Shown here: positions 54,404 to 64,000 of the stretch, piece by piece
How positions within the stretch are numbered: the first letter of the stretch is position 1
Layout: every line of letters starts with the position of its first letter
Source: Diphasiastrum complanatum
Lineage: Eukaryota; Streptophyta; Lycopodiopsida; Lycopodiales; Lycopodiaceae
NCBI GenBank assembly: GCA_029204225.1
Contig: CM055096.1
Span: 1,480,359-1,544,358 of the forward strand
Direction of reading: 5' to 3'
Length of the DNA: 64,000 bases
Position numbers and translations under genes: made by a program
Notes under the pieces: model-generated
The model's input: only the letters and a program-made list of their open reading frames with translations
The model's database searches: none
What the model was told of the DNA's origin: nothing

Positions 54404-55231
54404 TGTGAAAAAATATAAGCTTGGTAGAGGCCAAAAATCTTGTATATAGATAAACACACATGTGTGGAGCCTGTTCCCACGTGTGGAAATAGTGTACTTG
54501 TCATGTACCATAATCATATAGGTTGTACATATGATTTAATTCAAGTTCTAGTGGCTGAAAAGGCCAAAAACTAGTTTTCTAGACATATGACACATGGCAT
54601 CAATCTATTGATTGCATGAGCCACATCCTTTGGTTAGGTGTCATATCCCATGTGTAGAGGACAGCTCACATGTGTGGAATAAGCTGAAGTAGGCAAATTT
54701 TGACTTCTAGAAGATTTCCAAATAGATCTCCATATAGAAGGAAAATGGACCAAAAGTGCTCAAAATAGAAGGTTTTGTCCAAGTGTCAGTTTTGCATGAT
54801 GAATCATCATATGACAAAGCACCTTCACACATGTGGGATCAGAGGGATGATCAGTACCACGAGCTCTCACTTATTGTATATATAGAGCCACATTTGGCCA
54901 TAATCAATGTGAGACACCAATCTTGGTTTTGGAAGCAATTTTGAGTGATTCTCTCCATTTGTCTACATTTCTTTTGATTGTTTTGAGGTTCTATCAATGT
55001 GTACTTGATTTTCAGGTTGGAGTCCGTACTCAGACAGTGTTTCACACATGTGAAACCAAAAAGTACACTTGCCTTCAATTACTGATTGTTCTTGTTAGAA
55101 TTTTGTGTCTAGGATTGATCTAGATTGATCTTAATCTGAAGTAGATTGATAGATCAAGTAATCTGACAACCAATACCTCTTGAGGATCAGATTAGGATCC
55201 ACTCTTGGTCCTTTTTGTACTTTTTTGAACA
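54404..55231 (+). repeat. Copia LTR with tract before and primer site after
   Basis: Begins TGTGAAAAAATATAAGC and ends TTTTTTGAACA, immediately followed by a Met-tRNA primer site. TATA candidates are TTGTATATAGAT (54440) and TTGTATATATAGAG (54874). It contains at least five CACATGTG or CACACGTG palindromes, including TTCACACATGTGAA at 55041. It is about 828 bp. Confidence 0.7.
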
Positions 55232-55244
55232 TGGTATCAGAGCC
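55232..55244 (+). promoter_or_regulatory. Primer-binding site
   Basis: TGGTATCAGAGCC directly after the LTR end, the standard copia site. Confidence 0.92.
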
Positions 55245-57191
55245 AAGTACAAGAGGTTTTATTGAAAATGATAGGGTTGATCCAAATCAAAGCCAAAATT
55301 AGCAAGTTTTAGGAAACTAGTCAAATTTTGGGTAGCGAGTTGGATTTGAGAGATATTCTTGAAATTTTTGGACCAGAACTTGTTGTGGGCTGTAGGAACC
55401 CTTTTCACACGTGTGAGGCCGTACAGCTCCGATTTTGGCTAAGAAAATTCAAAAATTTGTACAATTTGACTCACACACCCAATTTGAGCGATTTTTGGTG
55501 CAAAATCAAGCATTTTCTATAGAGAATCTAATCCCTTGATTAGTTTTTGGATTAGATCAGCCAAGAAATTAAATTTAAAGCTTGAATTAGGTGCATTAAT
55601 TGATTATCTCTGATTTTTTGAGTGCAGATTTTGCTAAAAATCATAGATTAAGGAGTGATATGCAAGGTGAGAGGATGAAATCCATTGTACCATCACTCTA
55701 GATTTGTTCAAGAGTGATAGGGTCAAGTTTAGAAGCATCAATTTGCTAGAAAACATCCTTGGATCTGTCCTCCAAGTGAAACCTGTGAGAGTTTCTAGTG
55801 CATATAGAGCATCTATGCAAATCTTTTGTAGAATTTGACATAGATTGGCTTAAATTGAGAGTTCTAGAAAAGAGATTGAGATCCAAGTCAATTGTTCAAC
55901 CTTACTCAATTTGTTTGAGTGATTGTAAGGTTTGAAAAGAGTCATTAAGGTGTGTATGACAAATGTGTAGAGAGAGATCCAATTTTCTAAGAGTTCCTTC
56001 CTTTGTAGAGGGCAAGATCTAGAAGCTCATTATGTGTTGTTATTGGTGGAGAGTTTGTCTCTTCCTAGGTGATCAAATCTTTCTAAGTGGCATTAGCTCT
56101 TTGAAGCACAATATTTTATTGAGAAAAGAGGGTTCTCTGGTGCGAGGGTTGGCTATGCGAGGGTTCTTTAGCTATTTTGCAGAAAAAAAATCTTGATATC
56201 TCTCAGATCATTGGGAAATAACTCTCACAAGGATCAAAGGAGCTGAATCTAGTATTGATCTGACTCTAAAAATCTCTACGATAGTTAACTCTCGCAATAA
56301 GTGGAAATTTCACTGTTTGCAAGGGGTCAAAACCACTAATTTTACTTGATCTTCACCAATAATCAGTACTAACTCTCACAGGCTTTATCACTAATGGAAA
56401 TTGTCATTCTTGATCAATTGGAGTGGTCTGCGAGAGTTTTCTCTGAATGTTGGATCTTCACTATTTAGTGATTTTTTAACACTTAAACCCAATTTTCTGC
56501 TCACTAGCTCTCGTAGACTCTTTTGTGTCCTGGTCTCACTGAGATGGAACTTTAAAATTCTCTGCAAGGGTTCTTGCCCACTAGAACTGAAAATTTTAGT
56601 GTCTAGGAGGGACTTTGGTATTTTCCCATCTTTTTTTCACTGGAAACTCTCGCACAGGCACTTAGACAGTGAACTAACTCTCGCAAGTTTCTCTGTAACC
56701 TAGTCTCACTGAGATGGAACTTCAGAGGGCTCTGTGAGAGTTCTGGTGAAGATTTGCATTTTTTTTGAATTTTTTAAGGTTTTTCTCTATTTTTTTTTTA
56801 AACTGCTTCGAACTAACTCTTGCAAACTTTTATGCAGGTCCAGGACAGTACCCTAGAGCTGCTGCCAGTTATGCGAGGGTTAACTCTCACTAGTTTTGGA
56901 GAAAATAAAATATGATCAAAAATTTGGCATTTTTTTCCCTCCAAATGTAGATTGGTGTGTTTTTTTTTGGTTTTTTTACTGGTTGGCTTGGATTTCAAGC
57001 CCTTAGAGGCTGTTCAAGGCCTCCTCTATCCTCTCACACCTCCGCTAGCTGTGAACAATCCATACATAGAAAAATACAGAAAACTAACTCTAAACGCCCA
57101 AAAATCTACCTAAAACTACTCCAAAAAGCAAGAAATAGCTAAAATGCAGCTATACTAGTCAGTGGAAACCTATCCCTAGCTACGGTACCAC
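55245..57191 (+). other. Leader region rich in CTCTCGCA/TGCGAGGG words
   Basis: After the primer site, no gag follows. From 56140 to 56900 the words AACTCTCGCA, TGCGAGGGTT and TCTCACTGAGATGGAAC recur. Part of it is related in inverted orientation to 41.4-42.0 kb. A TTCACACGTGTGAG palindrome is at 55404. Confidence 0.55.
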
Positions 57192-57995
57192 TATAGGATT
57201 GAAGATCTCGCGTAGTAGTAGCCCTCTCGCCTATCAACAAGGGTTAGAACACTATATAGGTGCCTAACTATGAATAGATGCTACTTTTAGATAGTTTTCT
57301 ACTTTTTCTCTAACTCTATCACCACTAATACTGCACACCCCTAATTCTACTCTTCTAAACTAACATTCATCATCTAGCATCGAGGATATGAAGTTAGTTG
57401 TCACACGTAGATTCGTTCCCATGAGAGCGATAGCATAGTTCAGATTTCAGCATGAATGGAAGATTCACATCTAACTCTACCATTCATTAACCCTAAGCAT
57501 TAACACTACCCCATTAACACTAGATCCACAATGAAGATAGCTTACTCTTTCTCTCTCACAAAAAGTATAAAAACATGCAATCCCAATAACAATCAGATCC
57601 AACAATTAGCAAAACACAACAAAAGCATGAGAGATGGAGGAAAAGTGATAGAGAGCAAGGACATTCATAAATCCATTTCACAAGAGAACCAATCTGCTTT
57701 ATTGAAATGAAGATATGTACATGTGTAGGAGCTCGAGTTGGTCCATTTTTATAGTAGAGAGAAAGACCCTGGCCTCTGAATCCTATTGGTCTATTTCTGC
57801 CTCCCTAACTATTCAAATTTAAAAAAGAGTAACCATCCAAATTGGAGGGAAACTCAACTTTATTCACTAACTTGACATTTAGGCCCTGCGACATTAAAAG
57901 TCCTGCAAAAAGGCCTAAAGTCGTTTTATTGACTTTCTAATCAATCAAATAACTATGTGATCATCGGGTTGGACTTATACACGCAAGGAGCCAAA
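57192..57995 (-). repeat. LTR-like repeat, family L, copy 3 (3' LTR of the minus-strand gypsy)
   Basis: Plus-strand start TATAGGATTGAAGATCTCGCG and the CTATCAACAAGGGTTAG, GGTGCCTAACTATGAATAGA and ACATTCATCAT blocks match copy 2. On the minus strand CTATAAAAATGG (about 57747-57758) is a TATA box. It lies directly downstream of the extra ORF, with a GTGAGAGGGA purine stretch between, as a 3' LTR would. Confidence 0.55.
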
Positions 57996-57996
57996 T

Positions 57997-60990
57997 CCCT
58001 CTCACTTATTAACTATGGTTAGGGTTGTCTTGGGATCTGCAAACCCTCCAACAGTATCCCCCACCAAAACTGGTGGTGGTCCCATGACACCTACGAGATG
58101 CAGTTATTGTTGCACCTTCTCCATGAAATCGAGTCAAGCAGTGTTGAAATCCAAATTGTGCGACAAAAAACAACGGTGGGCTCCGACAATCCACTTTGAA
58201 GTTGTCCAGGATGTGAAGCAAGATTCTTAGGGGCCTCCCATCATTGCAGTATGGAAACACAATCGAGCCACCGGCAGCTAATCCTTTATGCTCTCTGAGG
58301 CCATTGGCTTATTTGGATTGAATGTCAAAGACAATCATCTCATCACGTTGCCATGGATGCCAACAGAGTCAAGTCTTTTGCAAAAAGTGCTGATTGCCTC
58401 ACTGTCGGATCAGGAGAGGGTATATACTCTCGTTGGTACGCTTGTAGTGCCCAGTGGAAATCCACTGAAATTTTTCAACTATAAGGTTGGTGGATGATTT
58501 GCCAGTTTGGCGTATGGATAATAATTTTGTCCATGGCCAATCCCAAATCCTTCCACTTATTCCTACGTGACATTGGTACATATTATGGATCTAAGCGCAA
58601 TTGGCGAGGGTTGGTCACATAAATCCTAATAGATTTCAAAGTTTTCTCAAATACTGTAACTCTCTAAGCTGGCTACTCTCCCAATGTGGGTATTTTATCC
58701 AATTCCTTGCTGACCTCTATTTCAGAGGTTTTAAACTTAAGGACCCAACCACCACGCAAGGACTCATGAGGATGTTTTGCTAAAAAACTCTGGATCTGGT
58801 CCTCGACGCTGATTGGTCTTCTAAACAATGGTGTGGTCCTTGATGAAGATGGACTCGGTTGCACTGCCTGTGGAGCTAGCTGTTGTTCTTTAACTTCAGG
58901 GGCTCCACCCTGGTCCATGTCCGAATCCAATCCTATAGCCATAGGTGTATCAACTTGGTGTGGAGGGGAGAATTGCTGCATGACTGGAACTGAAATTTGA
59001 GGCCCAGCTTCCAACACCTGAGCGACAGCCTTTTCATATGCATTGATGGATGCTTTAATCTTTTTCAACTCAGTTGAAGCTGTACCTTTGAATATGTCAA
59101 AGTGGCCTTGGATCCTTGAAGCGCAACTTTGTAGGTTTCAACCTTTTTAAACAAATATGCGATCTCCGTCAGAGTTATCGGATGATCAGGTATTTGCGTC
59201 TATAGATACACATCACGCTCAAGGATGGTCACATCCAATTCACCTTGGAGACATGTGCGATCTTGTTCAACCATCTGTAGTTGACCCTGGCAGCTGCACT
59301 TGTTGCTTTGCATCCTGCACGGCCTTGTCCGCTTGATCTTGGACAGATGTAAGCGCATTCTACAGTGAGCTAACATACTCTTCTAGGCGATCAGCCAATT
59401 GTTGTGTCATCTTCTTCTCAGCCTCGGACTTTGCTTCATGTTGCTTGGAGACCTTCAATTCTTTGTCTAGTTGAATAACTTTCTGGCTGATGAGAATATT
59501 CTCAGATTCATATCAAAAATGCGTTGTTCCATTTTTTTTTCTTATCCAGCATAGACTGGATCACTTGCGTAAGGCTTGAGACCAAATTGAGAGCATCACT
59601 AGAATCTACTGTTGTGGAGGTGGTAGCAACAGAAGGACTCGGTGATACTATCCCTGGTTGGCGTGGAGCAGGTGCCTGTAACTCTTCTTTTTCAAAGAGG
59701 TCTTCTTCTTCATAGCCCTCAGGCACCGTGGCGTCGAACTGCTTTGGTGATTTGACAGCTTGCCCGACCCAAATTGTGGCTGGTGCAGCTTCAACTGGAA
59801 GTTGCTAGTTAATTTGAAAAGAGTCGTCAAAACCAGTAGGAGTATCATGGAACTCTTCAAATCCCTTCAAAGGGATTGGAGTTCAAAGGGCGTAGGGCTT
59901 TGGGGCATTACAAAAACTTCTGAGGCCCCTAGGGGGGTCGGAATCATCGAACATGTCCATGAAATACTGGGTGTTTGGTGAAACAACTTCTGTGTGTGGG
60001 AGTGAAAAGGCCTGGGCAGATGTGATGGGAATGGTAGCCCCAATGGTCATAGATTGTCCATGAGAGGAAGCAGAGGCGAGGGAAGCATAAAGGTAGGGGA
60101 AATAGGTAGTTCAGTGCAAATAGCAGCAAGGGGTGGAAGTGCAGCTGAGGATGTTTGCCTAGTACGATGTCGTGACGCGAAACGTGAGTCAGGAATGATG
60201 ATCTCACTGTGTGGAAGATGTCAACTATGTGAGTTGGATGCCTGATGAGATGACTCATCCGGTGCTTCTTCATAGATAGAAAGCACGGAATCCATACGAA
60301 ACCCATGATTTTTGTTTTCAAGGTCGGAGGCTACTAGGAGAGATAACAAAGGGCCAGCAACAAATTTTTGCTTGGTATTGCTCTTAATGGCTCATTTGAG
60401 CTCTCCAGAAACGGTCTTGAACCAGTTATATGGTTCGAGAGGGGCCTTGGCTATCTTGGCATGAGACTCAACTATCCTATGCAAAATCTGGGAAGTAATA
60501 CGGTCTTTTCTGAGGTTGCCAACCATCAAGAAATTGTTAAGGAGCTAAGTTGCGGCGCGAATGGCATGATCAGTAATGGCTTCTAGAAGGTAGTCGTCAT
60601 TAGTCCAGTGCAAATCATTCATAATGTCAATATAAGGCTTAATAGCCTGTTTGGCTTGCTTATAGTTTGGTGAAGCTTGGGTACCAGATGTTATCCCTAT
60701 GGCAGCAAGGCAGCCTTGGTCACGCGCACCTTGTGTGTGGCTCCTTGAAAAGTAATGTAAAACTTGGATTTTTCCTCCTTCCAAGTATTGAAGGCAAGAG
60801 TGATAAAATCCATGTTTATTCTCCCTAAGAAGGCTCTCTCATGAATACCCATTGCAGTAAGCAGAGGCTCCACAAGGGTCATCCATTGAGTGACCATGCT
60901 TGTGCTAGGAAGGATCATGATATCTATTGCAGATGGGACATCATGATGGATAGTATAACGCGACGACTGAGACATATCTGTGGAAGACAT
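57997..60990 (-). pseudogene. Extra ORF of gypsy element, copy C: most complete architecture
   Basis: From MSSTDMSQSSRYTIHHDVPS (60990) the minus strand encodes the N-terminal domain: AFLGRINMDFITLAFNTWKE, KSKFYITFQGATHKVRV, DDYLLEAI, LLNNFLMVGNLRKDRI, EPYNWFKTVSGEL. A Ser/Pro/His linker follows (60.3-59.6 kb), then LNLVSSLTQVIQSMLDKKKK and a coiled coil with stops (59.5-59.0 kb). A second linker (QPSPSSSRTTPLFRRPIS) leads to IQSFLAKHPHESLRGGWVL. The C-terminal domain has LRLDP, PMSRRNKWKDL and an end PPPVLVGDTVGGFADPKTTL at about 57997. Seven or more stops or shifts are present. It follows the gypsy integrase in the same orientation and precedes a likely 3' LTR. No function is known to me; a coiled-coil structural or env-position protein is possible. 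Confidence 0.65.
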
Positions 60991-61885
60991 GATGGAAAAG
61001 CACAGAAACTGAAAGTAATAGGCATGAGTGTATATCAAAAAATAGTACAGAAAGTTCTGAAGGCTTTGGTCGCTAGAAAAATTGGCAAGAGCTTCGCTAA
61101 CACAAGTGAGGAATTCAGCCAACTTATAAGTGAATTTGGAGAGTCCTTTACACTGAATACTAGTTTGACTGATCAGTTCTGAACAAAAATTTGCAAGCTT
61201 GCTCAGTATTATGAAAATAGGCTATAAAAAACTCGGCAAAGGTTTTTGAGGTGCTAAAGCCATTCGACGAATTCCAGGGCTCGCGAAAGATGAACCTTCA
61301 CCCAAGAAGGTCCTTCACCCAAGTACTATTATAAATGCAACTTTTGGAGATCTGAACCTATAGCCAACCTAATTTTGACATTTTAAGACCATCTAGCATG
61401 TCAATGAAGGTTTTTGAGGAGAGTAAGTTGCTCGGCAAAGGTTCTCGAAATGGCATACTGCTGATCATTCGCCTAACTCAAAAATAGGTATTTTTTTCTG
61501 AAAAAGAACCTTCGCCCAAGTTAGTATAGATATATCTGAAGTGGATGTACAATCTAAAAGTTCAGCGAAGGTTTCCAATACTGTATAGGCAACATATGAC
61601 CGAAACAATGATTTTATAAGTCATTTTCCATCAAAAATTATCTTTTTTTGAAAATACTTTCCTTCCTCTTTTTCCATTTTGATGACTTTTTTGACTTTTG
61701 AACATCGGTCTTTCCTCTTTTTTTTTTTTTTAACGGTCTTTTCCAACAAAATTAACAATTAAGTACTGAAAACAAAAAAATTGAAAACAAATAAAATTAA
61801 AAATCATTTGGATCATGCACTGGCGGAGCAGACTGTCAAAACTTGCGTAATCGGCTGTCATTCACAGGAGTATCAAACTGTTTTC
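60991..61885. other. Spacer between integrase and extra ORF
   Basis: The words CCTTCGCCCAAG, TCACCCAAGAAGG and GCAAAGGTTCTCGAA recur in a loose pattern. No reading frame of known type. It includes a T11-T12 run at about 61719. Confidence 0.5.
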
Positions 61886-62640
61886 CGTCCAAGTGCTAAA
61901 GAATCACAACTCCATAGTTCAGGATTTTCTTTACTTTATATGGGCCTTCACCGATAAACTACGAGATCTCCTACTTTCAGATCTCTTTTGTGTAATCGAC
62001 AATTGTGCCATGCCTTACGACGGGCTTTCTCTGCTGGTAACGCATGAACTGCCATCAATTTTGTTTCACACAATTTTTGCAACACTTCATGACTTAGTCG
62101 TAAAGACTTATCATCATTTAACCACTCTGTTGCTGCTATGCGTAAAGATGGTATTAAAAATTCAATCGACATGAAAACATCTTGACCATAAACCAGTTGA
62201 AAGGGTGCTTGATTTGTACTATTTTTGTAAGCAGTTCTGAATGCCCATAATGCTGCATGCAATTTATGTTCTTAATCAGATCGACTCGCTTCAACTATTT
62301 TCGTCATAATAGTGCAGAGAATCTTATTGGAAGATTCAGCTTGCCCATTCCCTTTGGGATAATAAGGAGTACTAAATCTATGTATAACAAAAAAATCTTC
62401 CAGTAAACACTATATCATTTGATTAACAAAGTGTGTACCCCGGTCACTCACAATCTCGATCGGACATCCAAATCTGATAATAGTATTTTCATAGAGAAAC
62501 TTGGCCATAGATTTCACATCAGCAACTGTGACAGCTTTGGCTTCAACCCACTTGGTCATATAATCAGTTGCTACGATAATCCTCGCACAGCAGCATGAAT
62601 AGGACCAACATAATCCAGTCTTCATTTTTCAAATGGCACT
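61886..62640 (-). pseudogene. Gypsy integrase catalytic core and GPY module
   Basis: The core has IIVATDYMTKWVEAKAV (first Asp) and GCPIEIVSDRGTHFVNQMI (second Asp). After a stop near 62412 there is a GQAESSNK-like segment with the Glu (about 62330). The C-terminal half, AALWAFRTAYKNSTNQAPFQ, LVYGQDVFMSIEFLIPSLRI and KARRKAWHNCRLHKRDLKVG, runs to 61948. The module then reads GPYKVKKILNYGVVIL at about 61940-61890. PFQLVYGxxxxxxIEFxIPSLRI is typical of Athila/Tat relatives. The TDY and SDRG catalytic residues are kept, but the frame is interrupted at least three times. Confidence 0.9.
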
Positions 62641-62903
62641 TGTGATAAAACCAGATGCAAGGGTTCATAGTTCTGTCTAGTAGGCCGTCGTGCTCGCTGG
62701 CAAACATCACATGTCTGAATATAATTTTTTGTGTCCTTATGAAGCGTAGGCCACCAACAACCTGATTGCAAAAGTTTGCAAACAGTAATATATATAGAGA
62801 AGTGTCCTCCGCCCATGCCATAATGTGAAAATGTGATTAAATCTGGTATTTCATGCGGTAAAACACATCTACGTAGATCCACCACGATACAATTGTCCTG
62901 CAA
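62622..62903 (-). pseudogene. Gypsy integrase zinc-binding domain
   Basis: The HHCC domain is recognisable: H in FSHYGMGGGHFS, H about 20 residues on replaced within the GCWWPTLHKDTKNYI segment, then CDVCQRARRPTRQ with both Cys. The sequence LLQSGCWWPTLHKD is the standard gypsy form. It continues in a neighbouring frame into the catalytic core. Confidence 0.88.
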
Positions 62904-62943
62904 TCAATTGATAAGGGTGAGCCTTATGAATCAATTGCCTCTT

Positions 62944-63480
62944 CTATACTTTTGTCAAAGAGTCATTCGGTTGTCCTAGCATCAGGTACTCAACAATATC
63001 TGCTGCCCACTCAGGTTCTACTTCTACATAGAATAATGAAGCGTCTGGTAATTCATCATCAGTATTAACTAGTGCAGATTCAATTCGCGAAACATGGTCA
63101 ACTAGATAATGTTGCTTCCCCTTTCGAACCACAATTCAAAAGTCAAATTTAGTCAATAACAGTAACCATCTTGCAATACATCCAGTATTGCACGTCTTGT
63201 TTACCAAGTAAAGTAACGGCTGGTAATCCGTATAAAATGCAAAGTGCGTTTCCATGAGGTAATGATGAAATTTTTGAACAGAAAGAATCATGGCTAACGC
63301 TTCACGTTCTGTTGTTGAATAGTTCTTCTCTGGATCTGTAAGTTGTCTACTTGCAAATCATATTGGATAGTTCTTGTTATAGTAACTAGGCTGTGTCAAA
63401 ACTGATCCAATTGCATATTTCGAGGCATCAGTGTGAACATCAAATTCAATCGTCCAATTTGGAAAATGCAGTATTGGTGC
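62944..63480 (-). pseudogene. Gypsy RNase H and following linker
   Basis: From about 63460 the minus strand reads IEFDVHTDASKYAIGSVLTQ with the first Asp, then FASRQLTDPEKNYSTTEREA with the Glu, FAFYTDYQPLLYLVNKTCNT with the third Asp, and CIARWLLLLTKFD. The linker VVRKGKQHYLVDHVSRIES-LVNTDDELPDASLFY follows to 62944. One or two stops interrupt it. The same order appears, more damaged, in G1. Confidence 0.9.
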
Positions 63481-63499
63481 TGAAATTAATGTTTTTATT

Positions 63500-63933
63500 T
63501 TATTTTTTAAAGGCTTCTAACGTCTCTAATGTCCAAATAGGAAAAATAGTCAGGTTGTATATAGGTCTTGCTAAATTCCCAAAGAAGATAATAAAAATTC
63601 GATAGTAGTTCGCATGGCCCATAAACACATAAACTCCACGAATTGTTGTTGGCGGTGGCAATTCCACAATTACCTTGATTTTAGAATAATCTATGACAAT
63701 GCCATGTCTCGATATCACATGCCCAAGTACAACTCCATGGAAAACCCATATCTGACATTTTTTTGGATTTAGAGAAATTTGATACTTGCGACATCTTTCA
63801 AATACTTTCTCCAATCGATCCAGGTGGTCTATATCTGTGCTATGGACTCCAAGGTCATCCAAGTAAATTTCAAAGAATTTATGTAAATAATCTTTAAAAG
63901 CAAATTGCATTACTCTTTGGAACGAACTTTGTA
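63500..63933 (-). pseudogene. Gypsy reverse transcriptase, C-terminal part
   Basis: An open frame of 136 codons runs from MQFAFKDYLHKFFEIYLDD (catalytic YLDD) through KYQISLNPKKCQIWVFHG, LGHVISRHGIVIDYSKIK, GVYVFMGHANYYRIF and FFGNLARPIYNLT. SSFQRV precedes the Met, so the ATG is not a start. The fingers and palm motif A are missing because homology stops at about 63933. Confidence 0.93.
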
Positions 63934-63938
63934 AAATG

Positions 63939-64000
63939 CCGAAGGTTATTTATTTTCATAAGTTAAACTGTTTTAAGGGCACCTTCGTCTTTTCAAGGGC
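63939..64000 (+). repeat. Repeat shared with the LTR-like block at 39.38 kb
   Basis: CCGAAGGTTATTTATTTTCATAAG and the following AAACTG...AAGGGCACCTTCGTCTTTT match 39379-39437 in the same orientation with only a few differences. The repeat is cut by the window edge. Confidence 0.85.

Larger units (their letters stand above)
61886..63933 (-). mobile_element. Ty3/gypsy pol fragment (G5): RT, RNase H, integrase
   Basis: On the minus strand, from 63933 downwards: RT from SSFQRVMQFAFKDYL through YLDD, RNase H, a linker, integrase zinc domain, catalytic core and GPY module. The RT is cut at its 5' side at 63933 by a sequence shared with 39.38 kb. It is the best-preserved gypsy pol in the window and the reference for judging G1 and G2. 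It has no chromodomain. Several stops and frameshifts are present. Confidence 0.9.

Noticed and set aside
56401-56703. 100-codon plus-strand frame
   Set aside because: It lies wholly in the repeated CTCTCGCA leader and has no homology or conserved copy in frame.

Overview
This is plant nuclear DNA, AT-rich and made mostly of decayed LTR retrotransposons. The evidence is Ty1/copia and Ty3/gypsy coding sequence with plant-type initiator-Met primer sites, a spliced plant NPF (nitrate/peptide transporter) gene remnant with GT-AG borders, and a CCCTAAA/CCCTCAA telomere-type array at the left edge. The lineage cannot be fixed from the window; a large-genome vascular plant is most likely. There are no bacterial genes, rRNA, tRNA or CRISPR arrays.

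Layout: 1-136 telomere-type repeats abut a broken gypsy pol (137-2253), which itself carries a 350-bp insertion. 4673-8923 (minus) holds the last two exons of an NPF transporter with two frameshifts. 10-13 kb is a zone of local duplications: microsatellite blocks, a 19-bp repeat, a fourfold tandem repeat of an antisense reverse-transcriptase motif, a 211-bp tandem duplication and a copia scrap. 15.3-15.9 kb is a 25-bp minisatellite just before a gypsy gag-protease (16.1-18.4 kb). A complete, young copia element (18391-24819; two 653/655-bp LTRs, PBS, polypurine tract, 1317-codon open gag-pol, 5-bp target duplication) sits inside the gypsy protease. The gypsy resumes at 24820 and runs into an unusual extra ORF and a probable LTR (28591-29669).

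29.7-46 kb contains further fragments of the extra-ORF family, related LTRs at 32.1, 37.5 and 57.2 kb, a roughly 400-bp inverted repeat around a 3-kb spacer (33737-37548), an LTR-like block, and a gypsy gag (42.1 kb). 44-50.6 kb is a mosaic of copia pieces in both orientations. 50.6-57.2 kb has two further LTR-like units, one carrying both a polypurine tract before it and a primer site after it. 57.2-64 kb (minus) is a gypsy pol (RT, RNase H, integrase) followed downstream by the best example of the extra ORF and an LTR.

The main candidate for something undescribed is that extra-ORF family: a non-Gag, non-Pol protein with an N-terminal alpha/beta-looking domain, Ser/Pro linkers, a long coiled coil and a conserved C-terminal domain. 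Pieces occur at 25.6, 30.6, 32.6, 45.2 and 58-61 kb, and perhaps at 40.6 kb. Twice it lies downstream of gypsy pol in the same orientation. Except for the young copia, nearly every coding unit is broken by stops, frameshifts or deletions.
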